A program made the position numbers and the translations under genes. This document shows positions 20,373 through 32,500 of a DNA stretch of 64,000 nt, piece by piece. Position 1 is the first letter of the stretch; every line of letters starts with the position of its first letter. The notes below the pieces were generated by a model that saw only the letters and a program-made list of their open reading frames with translations, was not told where the DNA came from and searched no databases. Origin of the DNA: Malachius bipustulatus. Lineage: Eukaryota; Arthropoda; Insecta; Coleoptera; Melyridae. The DNA lies in assembly GCA_910589415.1 (NCBI GenBank), contig OU342633.1, positions 39,872,210 to 39,936,209 of the forward strand. The letters run 5' to 3'.

Positions 20373-21089
20373 AATTATTTTGGTACCTCTTCGAGTACTG
20401 AGCTTTGAACTATACCTTTGAAAAGCTAAATTTTGAAAGGTTATGGATGTTTCTAATCAAATTTGACGTTTAATTTAACTTCGCTATAGCGTTGTTTGTT
20501 AATAGTGCCGACTTAATTTAAAACACGGTGTATACCTATTTAATTATATGTAAAAACTTTTTTTTGTGATAACACCTTCGACGTTCATGATACAATGACA
20601 AAAAGAGATATTATACTAGGCGATCTTATTTTCGTCAAGTCGAGACGCAATGACGTCACATGGTTTTCATCGGTGCAGAAAATTTAATTGAATTTTTATT
20701 CACTTGTCCATGGAACAATTCCCCGTTTGAAGGCTTTCTTTAAATGTTTATTAAATTTTACTTACATGTGTCAATTTAGCAAGACAGTTGTACGAAGTAT
20801 TTTTACTTTTAAGTTTAAATTAAGTGTTAATTTTGTAGGTATCGGGACAGGATAAAATAATAATAAAATAATAAGGTAATATAATCGCGGGCAAATTTAT
20901 GACTCTCGTTTATATTATAAAAATCGACTAGTTTAAGATTTTGTTCACCAAAACAGAACGATTTCGATTTACTAATCTTCAATTCCTTCTCCTTGAAGAT
21001 ATTTCTGAAGTCGACTGAAATTTTTTCTGGAAATTTTGTATTGGAATGGATCCAGATTTAATCTGTAGGCATCTCTTCACTGTACAGTA

Positions 21090-21735
21090 TGTTCCCGGAT
21101 TGGTGAAACTATATACTCTTATAAAAGACAAAAAATGCTCAATTTGAATTTTCATTTATTCAGTTCAGCCCTGCTTGTTAAACTAATTTCTAATACAATT
21201 TTAGTTTTGAAAAATCAAGTATCTCTGGAGCAAAGTGCGTGTAATGTAGCAAATTAGACGAAAAATTATTCGAAAAAATTGTTTGAGATTGTTTACAGGG
21301 GCCTAAATGTTGATTCTAAAATCCTACCCAATTATAATTTGAATAATTTAATGATAATTATTTTCAAATAAAATAATTGTAGGATAATTTATAAAATAAA
21401 CATTAAAAAAATGAAAAATCAGATAGTTATTGGCCGATGATTTTTAAATTTAATATAGAGGCCTAAATGTTAGTTCTAAATAACTTTTTCAAATAACATT
21501 TCGTTGTATTTGCTACGTATAAAGCTCTATAGGAAAAAAATTTCTGAAAATTCACAAGGCATACTTCATTTATTATACAGTTATAGGTATTTATTAAATT
21601 AAAAGTAAAAAAATATGTTAGAAATTAGTATTTAAGTAGAGCTGAACCCTAAAAATGGAAATTCAAATCGAGAATTTTTTGTCTTCTATTTATAAGAGTC
21701 GTTTCACATTCAGACCGAATGGGAAAGTGACATTT
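21090..21735. repeat. Long-TIR MITE-like element
   Basis: The segment around 21095..21220 (with CTCAATTTGAATTTTCAT) is an imperfect reverse complement of about 21600..21730. Between them GGCCTAAATGTT occurs twice. It has no ORF. It is an older, decayed inverted-repeat element in the FAN1-P5CR intergenic region. Confidence 0.65.
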
Positions 21736-22071
21736 AGAGATCCTGTGTCGTCATGACAAGTAACGTGTAGAGGTAACCTGCGCAATATATTTTTTTAAGT
21801 TTATTGTATAATGTTCGATTTGGCAACATTGTATTGTCATTCCATTTGAATTGTCGACTTGTCCGAATATTCTGTGGAATAACCTTAACCTGAAAAAAAC
21901 GTTCTGCTTTCTGCTGAAATCTGAAACTTAACTGAAAAGAAGGAATTTTCCTAGTTTACTTTACATAAAAGATACATTAGAACTTGATAGATATCGTAAA
22001 ATATATTTAATAGCTTAACACGCTCATTTAATGTTGCCAATTAAATAGTCGTTAGAAGAACAACCAGCAAA

Positions 22072-24369
22072 ATGTTACGTAAATTTGCTAATAATACGTT
22101 CTCTAGAAATATATTCAGGTAAGTTGGAATTTCTGATTATTTAAAACTTTGAATTATAATAATATAGTACCTGAGAATTAGTTATGGGACGATTGCAGAT
22201 GCTAATACGCTTAATTTGCTGAAGTATTTGGAAAAATTGTTTGATAATTATCTTTTCTTAATTTAATTTATTATGTAAACAATTTTTTCTATTCTACTTT
22301 CTACTCTATTGATTTCTGACTCATTCATTATGTTTGTGCTGCTTCTGTTACCTCAATATTTTTTTAGTGTTGGCGCGTTCAGAAATGGAAGCTTTCAAGC
22401 GGTCGCCATTAATAAGTCGAAAGTTTTGTTTTTGTTGGTTTTAATTTTTAATTTAATTCTAAACTCAAATTTGCACAAAAACATACTTACACAATGAATT
22501 TAAAAACGACCAATTGAAATGACTGCCAATTGCAATTAACCAAGTGAAATACTGCCAACATGACAGCTCATTCTTAAAATCGTTTTAAGCTTAAATCATG
22601 GAACATTTCGAATTATAGGACTGGTAATAAAAGCTACCAAACCGATTATGATGCACCTTCAAGCTATTCTTATGCATCCAACTACCTATTCCTTCTTCTC
22701 TCTATTCCTTCTATTCCAAATTAAAATCTCTAATGACAATATAATCTCAACTTACCTCGCTCAAAAACTATTTCTGAAAATGTTGAGTTCTTCAAAAAAC
22801 TTTCTCTTCATCTCATAAACTTGAGTTTGAGTAATTAAATCTTCGGTTTCTGATTTTAAATTTTTATTTTAGGTCGCATTTTATGACGCAAATAAAAAAC
22901 ACTGATAACGGTCATGTCTTCAGCAGGGGGATGTCAAAAATTGCAAAAAAAATTGGATTCATCGGTGATGGAAATATGTCCAAAGCGATATGTAAGAGCA
23001 TCGCCAATAAAGGTGATTCTCTACTGAAAAATTACTTAACAAATCTTCAACCATTTTTTCACAAACAAAATAGTTCTCATGTGGCAAAGGCTATACAAAC
23101 AAAATAGTTCTCATGTGGCAAAGGCTATAAATTTAAGTCAATCATACCTTAAAGGCCAGGTCTTAAAACTATAATATCTGTACAAGCTATGTTTTTGTTT
23201 GCTGTGTACTGTACTTATGTGACTGTTTCACTGTAAACTAACTTATCCGAGTGCATATATGGAACTTTTGTTGGGTGAGATGCATGACTTTTTGATTGAC
23301 TTTGGCCGACAGATGCAAAGTATAGGCTCTAGTTACTTATCTTAGCTTGGTCAGTTAAAATAATTCAAAGCGGATTTCCAGGATTAATAGAGTACAGTCA
23401 AGTCTACGTATCAAGTCCGTACGTCAACAATTTAAATACGTGGAAAGTCTTAGGAGCGAACATCACGACCGACAACAGCGAAGTAGCACAGAAATCTGAC
23501 ATCATTTTCTTAGCCGTTAAGCCTCAGATTCTCCTGGAAGTAATGAAAAGCATAAGCGATGGCCCAGACGCTTCAAAAATAAAAAACAAACTTTTTATTT
23601 CAATTTTAGCCGGTTTCACCCTCAGTACATTGGAACAGGTAGGCATTTGTTTAAAGTTTAAATCGACATGAAGCCGATTGTGCTATAATTTATTTTTCCA
23701 GACAATAACAAAATTCGAAGGTTCAAGAGTCATTAGAACCATGCCTAATACTCCGATGGTTGTGGGAGAAGGTTGCACGGTGTATTGTCCTGGCAAAAAT
23801 TGCACACAAGAAGATTTAGATGTGATACAGAAAATTCTAGAAGTTACCGGTTTCTGTCAGCTTCTTCCTGAGAGAATGGTTAATGCCTTTGGTGCAGTTT
23901 CGTCTAGTGGACCTGCTTTGGTAAGTATATGCATTGAAACTTTGGTAAACTATATGCATTTAAAATCGTCCTAAGAGTTTAGGTTAATTGTTTGTTGTGG
24001 CATAAGATTAATTAATGTCTTGTTCTCAGGTGTATGCATTTATCGAAGCATTATCAGACGGAGGTGTTAAAATGGGTTTACACAGAGAAGTAGCAACGAG
24101 AATAGCAGCCCAGACCGTTTTAGGCGCTGCTAAAATGGTCATAGATACCGGGAAACATGGCGGGGTACTTAAAGATCAAGTTTGTTCTGCTGGAGGTACC
24201 ACTATTGCCGGAGTGCATGTTTTTGAAAAAGCCGGAGTGAGGTAGGAATTCTTTATCTTTTGTTAATTATTAATTTTTATAGATCTTAATTTTTCGTGTT
24301 ATTTTAAGGGGGACAATTATGAGCGCAGTGGAAGCCTCAACTAAACGAGCTGAAGAGATTGGAAATTAA
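22072..24369 (+). CDS. P5cr: Pyrroline-5-carboxylate reductase, copy 2, probably mitochondrial
   Basis: The exons I infer are 22072..22118, 22873..23012, 23382..23638, 23702..23920, 24030..24241 and 24309..24369, all GT..AG and phase-consistent, giving 311 aa and a TAA stop. Exon 1 encodes [16 protein letters not shown], basic and free of acidic residues, typical of a mitochondrial presequence. The Rossmann motif GFIGDGNMS lies in exon 2. [13 protein letters not shown] and the [16 protein letters not shown] signature follow. Internal splice positions and phases match copy 1, so the pair arose by duplication. The usual GSGPAY block reads SSSGPAL here, which may alter the active site. Polyadenylation signals (AATAAA) occur near 24595. 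In-frame internal Mets in exon 2 are alternative starts that would lose the presequence. Confidence 0.92.
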
Positions 24370-25985
24370 ATTATTATACTATAGTATCATTATTGAGCTA
24401 TATAAATATTATTGGACAATAATTATTAATAGTTAACACTATAATTTAAAACTAAATTATTTATATTTATTACGTATGTGTATAAATTATGTTGTTGTTG
24501 TATACATTACATTGTATATTTGTATAAGAGTATAAGAAAGCAGTCAAACAAAAAGGACTTGTCAAAATATTAAATAAGTCAGATTGGAAATATTAATAAA
24601 AATAAATCCTCCACATTGTTAAATTATTTATCTTGCTCAAATATTTTCTGCACTCTCTTATCCCTAAATCATTTATTAGCAAGCGCATTTTCCTGATATA
24701 AAGTTTACAATATTTGACAGGTCCTTGGTAGGTAAGATATGGCTCATATGCTACCGAAGATAGAGAAAGAGAACTATTCTTCATAAGCTGATGGAAACTG
24801 ATCACCTCGGAGTATGGAGCCACTAAGGGCCAGTGCAAAATACCTGCAGCTATAAGAGCAAACTTGGCACAAAAAGCGGCGACAAAATTTTATCTAGCGT
24901 TTCGGGGCGGACCTAGAGATGATTTAAACAATTACTTTCATTTACTTATCACTCTAAATAATAAAATGAAACTACTCTCGAAATGACTTCAGCGGGGTTG
25001 TGTAAATTAATATTAAAGAAATCAACCCGATTCGCAAATTAATTTTGGTACTAGGTACGCCCCGAACCAATAGATATTATGTCTCTTGTGTCGTCGACCA
25101 AAATTATATTTCGTTCAGTGAGAGTTTTTATGTAAATATTATAGTTTAAGGTATTTGCCATGTGAAATCTACTTTGAATGATGGTGTAAATTTGAACTTT
25201 GATACAAAAAACTTAAATTCAATAATAGAATGAGTTTTGTTTTATTAATTTTGACATAAACTGATGTGTCAAATGTCAAAGATGACGTAGCGGTCGCTGT
25301 CAACTTTAAAATTTCAAATAGTGTTGGAAGTTATGTTAGTCCCCATTTTAAAGATCCCAGCTCGACATGGTTGTTTTTGTGTTTCGTTAATAAAACTATA
25401 TTTATTTCTTTTAAAAATGTACTTACACCAAATTGTATTCTTTTCTTCTTTATGACTTTTGGCACAAAAAATAAAGCTGTTTTTTTACTTTTACAGTCCG
25501 AGTGAGGACGTTTATTTTATAGTCCACTCCTACCTCTCATCAAATTCTTAAACCAAATGAGATAAAATTTTCAACTTTCCTACAAAACTAAATTCTTTTC
25601 ATGACTCATTCAGCTCAGAATTTAATAGGGGGGGGGAAGGTTTTTATGAGTATTCTCATTGTTTACTGTATAAATACATACTCTATAGGCAGACATAATA
25701 CTCCCTTGCTCTTTCGTAATAAAATAAAGTCACTTTAAAATTTAAAGTTTGACTTTCCTTCGTTACTGTTGTTTTTAACAAATAATTATTGCTTAACATA
25801 AGCTAAAAGTGACTTTAAAATTAGTTATGAAACCAGCCGTGCAATCCCTATTTAAGAAAAAAAGTGAGCTGTAAATTGAATACTTATTTCGCTCTTGCTT
25901 GAGAGCCAATAACTCCGCATGCGCATTGCCGGTGTCCGGTGTTGATTAATTAATGGTGAGAACTCTTTATTTCATGTTTTAAACT
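24370..25985. other. Intergenic, no gene seen
   Basis: Downstream of P5CR copy 2 there is AT-rich sequence with no convincing ORF, RNA gene or recognisable transposon end. A G9 homopolymer lies near 25630. Confidence 0.4.
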
Positions 25986-26134
25986 TTTATATTTTAACTT
26001 TTCATGTACTATCCTATGGTATAGAAACATTTGTACTTTCTTGGATTTTTTTATTTGTCGATAAGTGGAGAAATCTCAGAATTTTTCAAATTTTTTATCA
26101 CCCCGTATAAACATTTCATCTACATCATTGGATA

Positions 26135-27671
26135 TACAGACTGTCCGTTTTTCGCGTGCCACTATGGGGATCTCGCTTATCTTAAGAGATACGAAGCTGG
26201 TTAAATTAGGGCAAAGTAGCGTATTTTTGCGCTGATTGATAATCTGAAAAGAAATTTGAGCTGTCATTATTAGTTGTCAAAATATTTAAAAAAAACTGAA
26301 ATTTTCAATTTTTGTTTTTATTTTTTTATTCAAAAACCAATCAAGCAAGCCATTTTTAACTGAAACATTGTTAAGACACTTTTCAACAAGGAACCCAAAA
26401 ATAATTTTACAATAGCTCTAGCACTTGAGATAGAAGAAAATCGATGGTCAGCTTTGGTTTTTCTTATGGGCGCCATATTGGATTTTTCCATTTTTAGATT
26501 ACTTTAATTTTTCTCTTTACAACGATGTATCACACATGTTATTTCATTATTGAATGTTTGGCCAAAATAAAATTTCTTATCTTGTGTCCAGAGTGCTTTG
26601 AAGAAATGTCAAGGGTCTTTTGTTTTCAACAAAACTTTGACGATTCGACCAGTCGTCTGCGTCGACATTGAATTATTAATCGAGGAAAAGCCACTTCTCA
26701 AATAAAATTATTAATTAAACAATGGTTAACAAAGACGAATAAATTAACAACTGGTAATGTGTTCACAGCATGTGTTCAAAAATCTCTCCTTAACTAATTG
26801 CAAGCACAATTGCACCCTTTTCCTAAGATTCGCTACAGCTCTCAACACGTCTCTCCTTCTAATGCCGTGCCTGAGTGTGGTAACAATTCGTTGTCGAAGT
26901 TCATCGACGTCGGCTGGCAATGTTTTATAAATCTTATTTTTCATTGGCCCCCACAAAAAATAGTCCAATGGGGACAAGTCAGGTGACCGTGTTGGCCAGC
27001 GTTCGTCGCCATTATTTGCAATTACTTGATTGGGAAACATTTCTGACAAGAATTCTCTCACCCTACCAGCATTATGAGGCGGCGCCCCATCCTGCTTTAT
27101 TTGAAAAGTGGCTTTTTCCTCGATTAATAATTCAATGTCGACGCAGACGACTGGTCAAATCGTCAAAGTTTTGTTGAAAACAAAAGACCCTTGACATTTC
27201 TTCAAAGCACTCTGGACACAAGATAAGAAATTTTATTTTCGCCAAACATTCAATAATGAAATAACATGTGTGATACATCGTTGTAAAGAGAAAAATTAAA
27301 GTAATCTAAAAATGGAAAAATCCAATATGGCGCCCATAAGAAAAAACAAAGCTGACCATCGATTTTCTTCTATCTCAAGTACTAGAGCTATTGTAAAATT
27401 ATTTTTGGGTTCCTTGTTGAAAAGTGTCTTAACAATGTTTCAGTTAAAAATGGCTTGCTTGATTGGTTTTTGAATAAAAAAATAAAAACAATAAAAATTG
27501 AAAATTTCAGTTTTTTTTAAATATTTTGACAACTAATAATGACAGCTCAAATTTCTTTTCAGATTATCAATCAGCGCAAAAATACGCTACTTTGCCCTAA
27601 TTTAACCAACTTCGTATCTCTTAAGATAACCGAGATCCCCATAGTGGCACGCGAAAAACGGACAGTCTGTA
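26135..27671 (-). mobile_element. Tc1/mariner-like element with ~570-bp inverted arms
   Basis: The ends read TACAGACTGTCCG and its complement, flanked by TA duplications (26133..26134 and 27672..27673). The arms at 26135..26706 and about 27098..27671 are near-perfect reverse complements. The centre holds the 3' part of a transposase gene on the minus strand. The structure suggests the true 5' half is the right arm and the left arm is an inverted duplication of it. Confidence 0.85.
26744..27130 (-). pseudogene. Transposase C-terminal fragment (IS630/Tc1/mariner type)
   Basis: The minus strand encodes the motifs QDGAPPHNAG and WPTRSPDLSPLDYFLWG, diagnostic of the DDE/D domain of Tc1/mariner-type insect transposases. 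The open part is 26744..27061 (105 aa). The QDGAPPH block lies just upstream, in the right arm. The N-terminal DNA-binding domain and first catalytic Asp are not recognisable, so this copy cannot mobilise itself. Confidence 0.85.
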
Positions 27672-28059
27672 TAGTACCTACATGAAAAGTTAAAATAGGG
27701 ACATGTAAGCCGTTTTTCTCTATCTTAAGCCGTATTCCTTGTACAGGGCCTTGAACTTGAAAAATGACGATTTTCACTTGTTTATAACTCACAAACTTCT
27801 GAATTTAAACACCAACTGTAAAAGCCAATCTTCTTTTTTCTTCCCAGGCAATCTAAAAATGCAATAACATAGGAGCATTCCATTTAAAAAAACATAACTT
27901 TGAAATGTTTCATGCTTTTGGGACATCCTCTACATTGAATATAATTTTAAAACGTACCTCTGCCGGGTCTCTATCCACTCCAAAAATAAAAGATCCTAAA
28001 ATCCAGAGACACGGCCATAAACTTCCGTTGCGTATACCGTGAATAACCCTGTATAGTCA

Positions 28060-29584
28060 TGCCAAACAGTTAAATTGATCCTCAAAAAATGATTAACTAT
28101 ACTAAAAGAACTACATATTTTCAAAGAAAATATAGAGTTAGAATTTTCTAATTTGCGTTTTATAACAGTGCAACAAGGAAATATGTTTTTCAGGTGACGT
28201 CATAGCCTGTACCCGAAACGGGGAGTGTTGTCGTGACTCTAATCACAAGTCACAACGTTAATTTTTTGTCAAGGTTAAGGAAACAGGCTACCATTTGAAA
28301 ATCTCAAAATTACTGTTTACAGATTGCTCAGGCTACCAACTTGACAGCTGTTTGACAAGTCCATCTAAATAAAAAATAAAGTTTTTTTCTGCGACGGGCT
28401 ATAAGTTTGACCTTTTTTCCCCGTTGACAGGTAGAAAAATGCCTCATTATATGAGCTGCATCTTATCGGGGAAATAAATGAATTAGCAGGGAAATAAAAT
28501 GAGTACTTATTTCCCCGAAATGGCGGCTTAGGTATAGCTACTATTAACACTCAGATATCATTAAATTTATATCAAATATACGTAAAGGAAAGTTACCTTA
28601 TTATCCAAATGGCAATTATTAAGGGAATTTTCATAATAATCACTATCCATATTATTAAATTCACTCATCGAAAACTAACAAGAATCTTTGCAAAACTGTC
28701 TTCAATTTTAATTACATTAATATGACGTTTATGTAATAATTAAATCGTTTCGTTACCCAGGCAACGTCAATTACGATAAAAGACAGTTTGAAAATCCAAG
28801 TTTAACATAAATCATTTTTCCGACATAATTTTCAGTTATCTAACTACGTTTTTCGACATTCTAACACTGATATTTCTTCTCGCAGAAAAAATTGTATATT
28901 ACACACAAGAAAAAAGTGCGATTTTAGCTCTCGATGTGTTTGTCCCCTCCGCTAAACGCGTCGGGGACGAAATCACATCTCGAGCTAAAATCTATCACTT
29001 TTTTCTCTTGTATAATAAGTAACTAATATACTCTATACTGCCCGCGCTTATTAGAGTTTCGTACAGTAACTGAGACTGCAAGTGATTGAATTTTTTCAGA
29101 ACGCGGCCTCGATGCAGTGTTATTTAATAAATGTAAATGTCAATAACGTCCGTCAGTCATTCATTCATAATTCATTTATTTCATTTTCATATTTCATCAT
29201 TTATTCATTATCGTTTTTGTGGGAACCGGGATACCGGGAAAAGGAAAAAGAAAAAACAGCGTCACTCGTCACTGCGTCGCGTCAGTTGGACAAAAAATAA
29301 AAAACGTAGTAGTAATAATAAAGAACCGCCGCAAATACGATAAGGAACGATACGCTTCTCTTCTATCTTCTATATCTTAAGTACATAAGTAGTAAGTTAG
29401 TGCAATTGACAAAAACTAGCCGCGTTGTAGCAGTGTATTAGTGTTTTTCGAGTTTTTCGACTGATTTGTGATTAGCTCTGACGTCCATTGTTACAGCTAG
29501 ATAATTTTATTAGTACAATTGCAATAAAATTAGAAACATTATTCTAACCTTTAACGTGGTGCTCTTATTACAAAGGAATACAAA
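28060..29584. other. Upstream region of the MYCBP gene
   Basis: No coding sequence recognised. It contains the inverted repeat at 28898..29016. The sequence from about 29050 to 29584 is the likely promoter and 5' UTR. No TATA box or initiator could be assigned with confidence. Confidence 0.4.
28898..29016. repeat. Stem-loop with ~50-bp arms upstream of MYCBP
   Basis: AGAAAAAAGTGCGATTTTAG near 28909 pairs with the complement near 28985..29010. The inner GTCCCCTCCGC..GCGTCGGGGAC also pairs. It is unusually GC-rich at the tip for this window and lies about 570 bp before the MYCBP ATG. Confidence 0.75.
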
Positions 29585-32500
29585 ATGACTACAAACCCTA
29601 CATACAGAGTAAGTATGATTCTTCGGTCTCGAGTCTCTCTTTAATATTGTTGAATTTACAGCCGTCCGAAGGTAAACGCGAAGAATTCCGCAAATATCTA
29701 GAAAAAAATGGTGTAATGGACGCCTTGACCAAGGTTCTAGTAAACCTATACGAAGAACCCGACAAACCAGAGGATGCTTTGCAGTATCCTTTTATAAAGC
29801 CTAAAATTGATTTATTTTCGAAATGTTCCACATTTTATTGCTGGATTGGATACATGGACCTTTAGGTCCATGTGTGTAGCAATTTTCTGATTGTTTAGTA
29901 CCTAGGGCCTAGGAGTATTCAGGATGTTCGTAAAATGCGTGTAGTTTTACAAAATCATGACAGTTCGTAGTTTTTTAAAAGAAATAAAGGTGGGTGAATG
30001 TGGAGATGAGCGGCATTGATATAGGGCGATTTGGCTTATACTATCGGATAGCTTGTGTCTCTAACGCCCGTATTCACAAACGATAATTTCCAAAATAATT
30101 ACGTAATCAATTATCCCCATCTCATTCTATTGCAAAAAAACTGCATATCTCCATCTCACTCATTTAAATAATTACGTAATTATTTAGGAAATTATCGTTT
30201 GTGAATACGGGCATAGGAGTATCAAGGTACCATTGAATTTTTGCGCCGGCAAGTAATAGTCGAGAAATAAGGCCTCAAAGTTTCATCCTTGCCCTAATAC
30301 GCGTATATTCGTACAGATGCGCTATAACAGGAAGTTCATTCTCCGTCGGACACACGCCTCTGAGTGCATGCTTCCCGTCGAGCGTATATGTACAAACACA
30401 CGTAATGACACTTTAAGGCCTTATTTCTCGACTATTACTTGCCGGCGCAAAAATTCAATGGTACCTTGATACTCCTAGAGACACAAGCTATCCGATAGTA
30501 TAAGCCATTTCGCCCTATATCCATGCCGCTCATCTCCACATTTACCTAAAGGTGATTGTTGAAATGAGCGGCATTGGTATAGGGCGATTTGACTTATACT
30601 ATCGGATAGCAAACAGTCTCTAGGAGTATCAAGGTACCATTGAATTTTTGCGCCGGCAAGTCGAGAAATAATGCCTGAAAGTGTCATCCTTGCCCTAATA
30701 CATGTATTCGAACATTCGAACATATGCGCTCGTACAGGAAGCACACTCTTCATTGTCGTGTGTAGCGACGGAGAACGAGCTTCCTGTTCGAGCGCATATG
30801 TTCGAATGTTCGAATACATGTATTAGGGCAAGGATGACACTTTAAGGCCTTATTTCTTAGTGTAATAATACCCTTAGTGACAGTAGACTGTTCCTGTAGA
30901 AATAAAATCTACTCGCAGCACTCCCAGGCCTGGTCAGGTCAGGTCATAACGCGAGTCTGCCTTCAGGGCCATAACGCGAGTCTTCCTTCAGGGCAATAAC
31001 GCAAGTCTTCCTTCAGGGCAATAATGCGCATGTCACTGTTCTTGTTATAGTCATACAGTGTTGCCTGATTTAGTACAAGATTTTTACAAGATTATTATAT
31101 TTTTCAATAGAGATGAACTGAAACTGACCAAAAGCTGATATCAGGTCATTGGTCGTTGTTATACCAAATACGTTAAAATATTAATACCGGACACTCCTAT
31201 ACCTATAGCATTGCAACAGGTTGCGTCCATTTTAGCAGCGCCGCCAAGCATGAACTGGGACCACTAAAAATTAAATTTGGTGAAACATAGCGGGAGTTTT
31301 AAATATCAACGCTGAATAGAAAAGCCCTTAAAATTAATTAGACGGGATAGACGGAGGAAATTGGGACGAAGAATTATAATACAACAATAAACAACAAAGT
31401 TTTCAATATGTTTATTATACTAACAATAATTAACTACTATTACACACAATATTATTAATATCTTTAGGTATGAATATTTCAAAAAGATTGAATCGCTATA
31501 TATACCTAAGTGTAAGCCTTTTATTTGCCGCAATTCCAATAATGTGCTCCCTTGCAGTTTTAAAGGTCTATTATTTGCTGGATTAACAAAATTTTCCTCT
31601 TTGAAATGATCAGTAGGTACAAAATAATATGGTGAGAAATCGGCTTCGACACTCCACACTTTTTCAAAATTTCGTCATTCATCGATGTTATTATAACCTA
31701 TTTCTTGTTCCTATTTCCATCAGCATAGTTATAAAATATTAATAAGTTTATTTACGCGGCTTCTAAAGTTAACTTTATACATAATTCTTTATTCCTGCTT
31801 GGAACACCGTGGAAAGATCTGGACATGCTTAACAATCCATAATGCAACCGCACACAGCACACAGCACATATTTTCCAGACATTATGTTCACTTTAATACA
31901 GCGGTACATTATAAATGCCTATTTAACTGCGTAGGTACGCAACAAAATTATCCGCTGATATAATGCTTTGAGAGTAACTTTAAATTGAAATTATACTTGA
32001 AACTAAAACGTTCAATAATTACTAATGACAAATTATTAATAATAATTAATTATCATTGACTGCAGCTGTCAAAAACCGTGAAAAGTTACCTAACTTTGAA
32101 TTTAAAAACAACTTATAGTGGCCCCAGTTCCTGCATGAGGGCGCTGTAAAAATGGACGGAGTAGGGAACCTGCATTACCGTTTTACTAGGGTAGCGCATT
32201 CACTTTTTGACGTTTACTAAACACGGTTATGTTTGAACAGCTGGATGTCATATTTTTGACACATTTGGTCACAGGCGTAGGTATCAAGTGGAAAATAGCG
32301 AAGTTTGAAAAATAATAACACGAATAGAAATCGATAATCCTCTTTCAGTGGGTATTAAAAACAAAATTACGGGTTTATATAGGATCTACGAAGCTGTAGA
32401 CTTTGGTATCTAACACGTAGTTACTGAGAAAAATACGTTTTAATACGCGGACTTAATAAAAAATTATGTGAATTTTTAGATAGTTGTACGTTCATGGAAA

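Larger units (their letters stand above)
25990..28053. mobile_element. FB-A copy with a transposon in its apex
   Basis: The apex-proximal left piece (about 25990..26134) and the full right arm (about 27672..28053) match the FB-A reference. The right end is followed by TA. The outer left arm is missing. A 1537-bp TA-specific transposon (26135..27671) interrupts the apex at GGA-TA-GTAC. Confidence 0.8.

Noticed and set aside
30475..30819. 114-aa minus-strand ORF across the palindromes
   Set aside because: It reads through palindrome P2 and contains mirrored peptide pieces, the mark of an inverted repeat.
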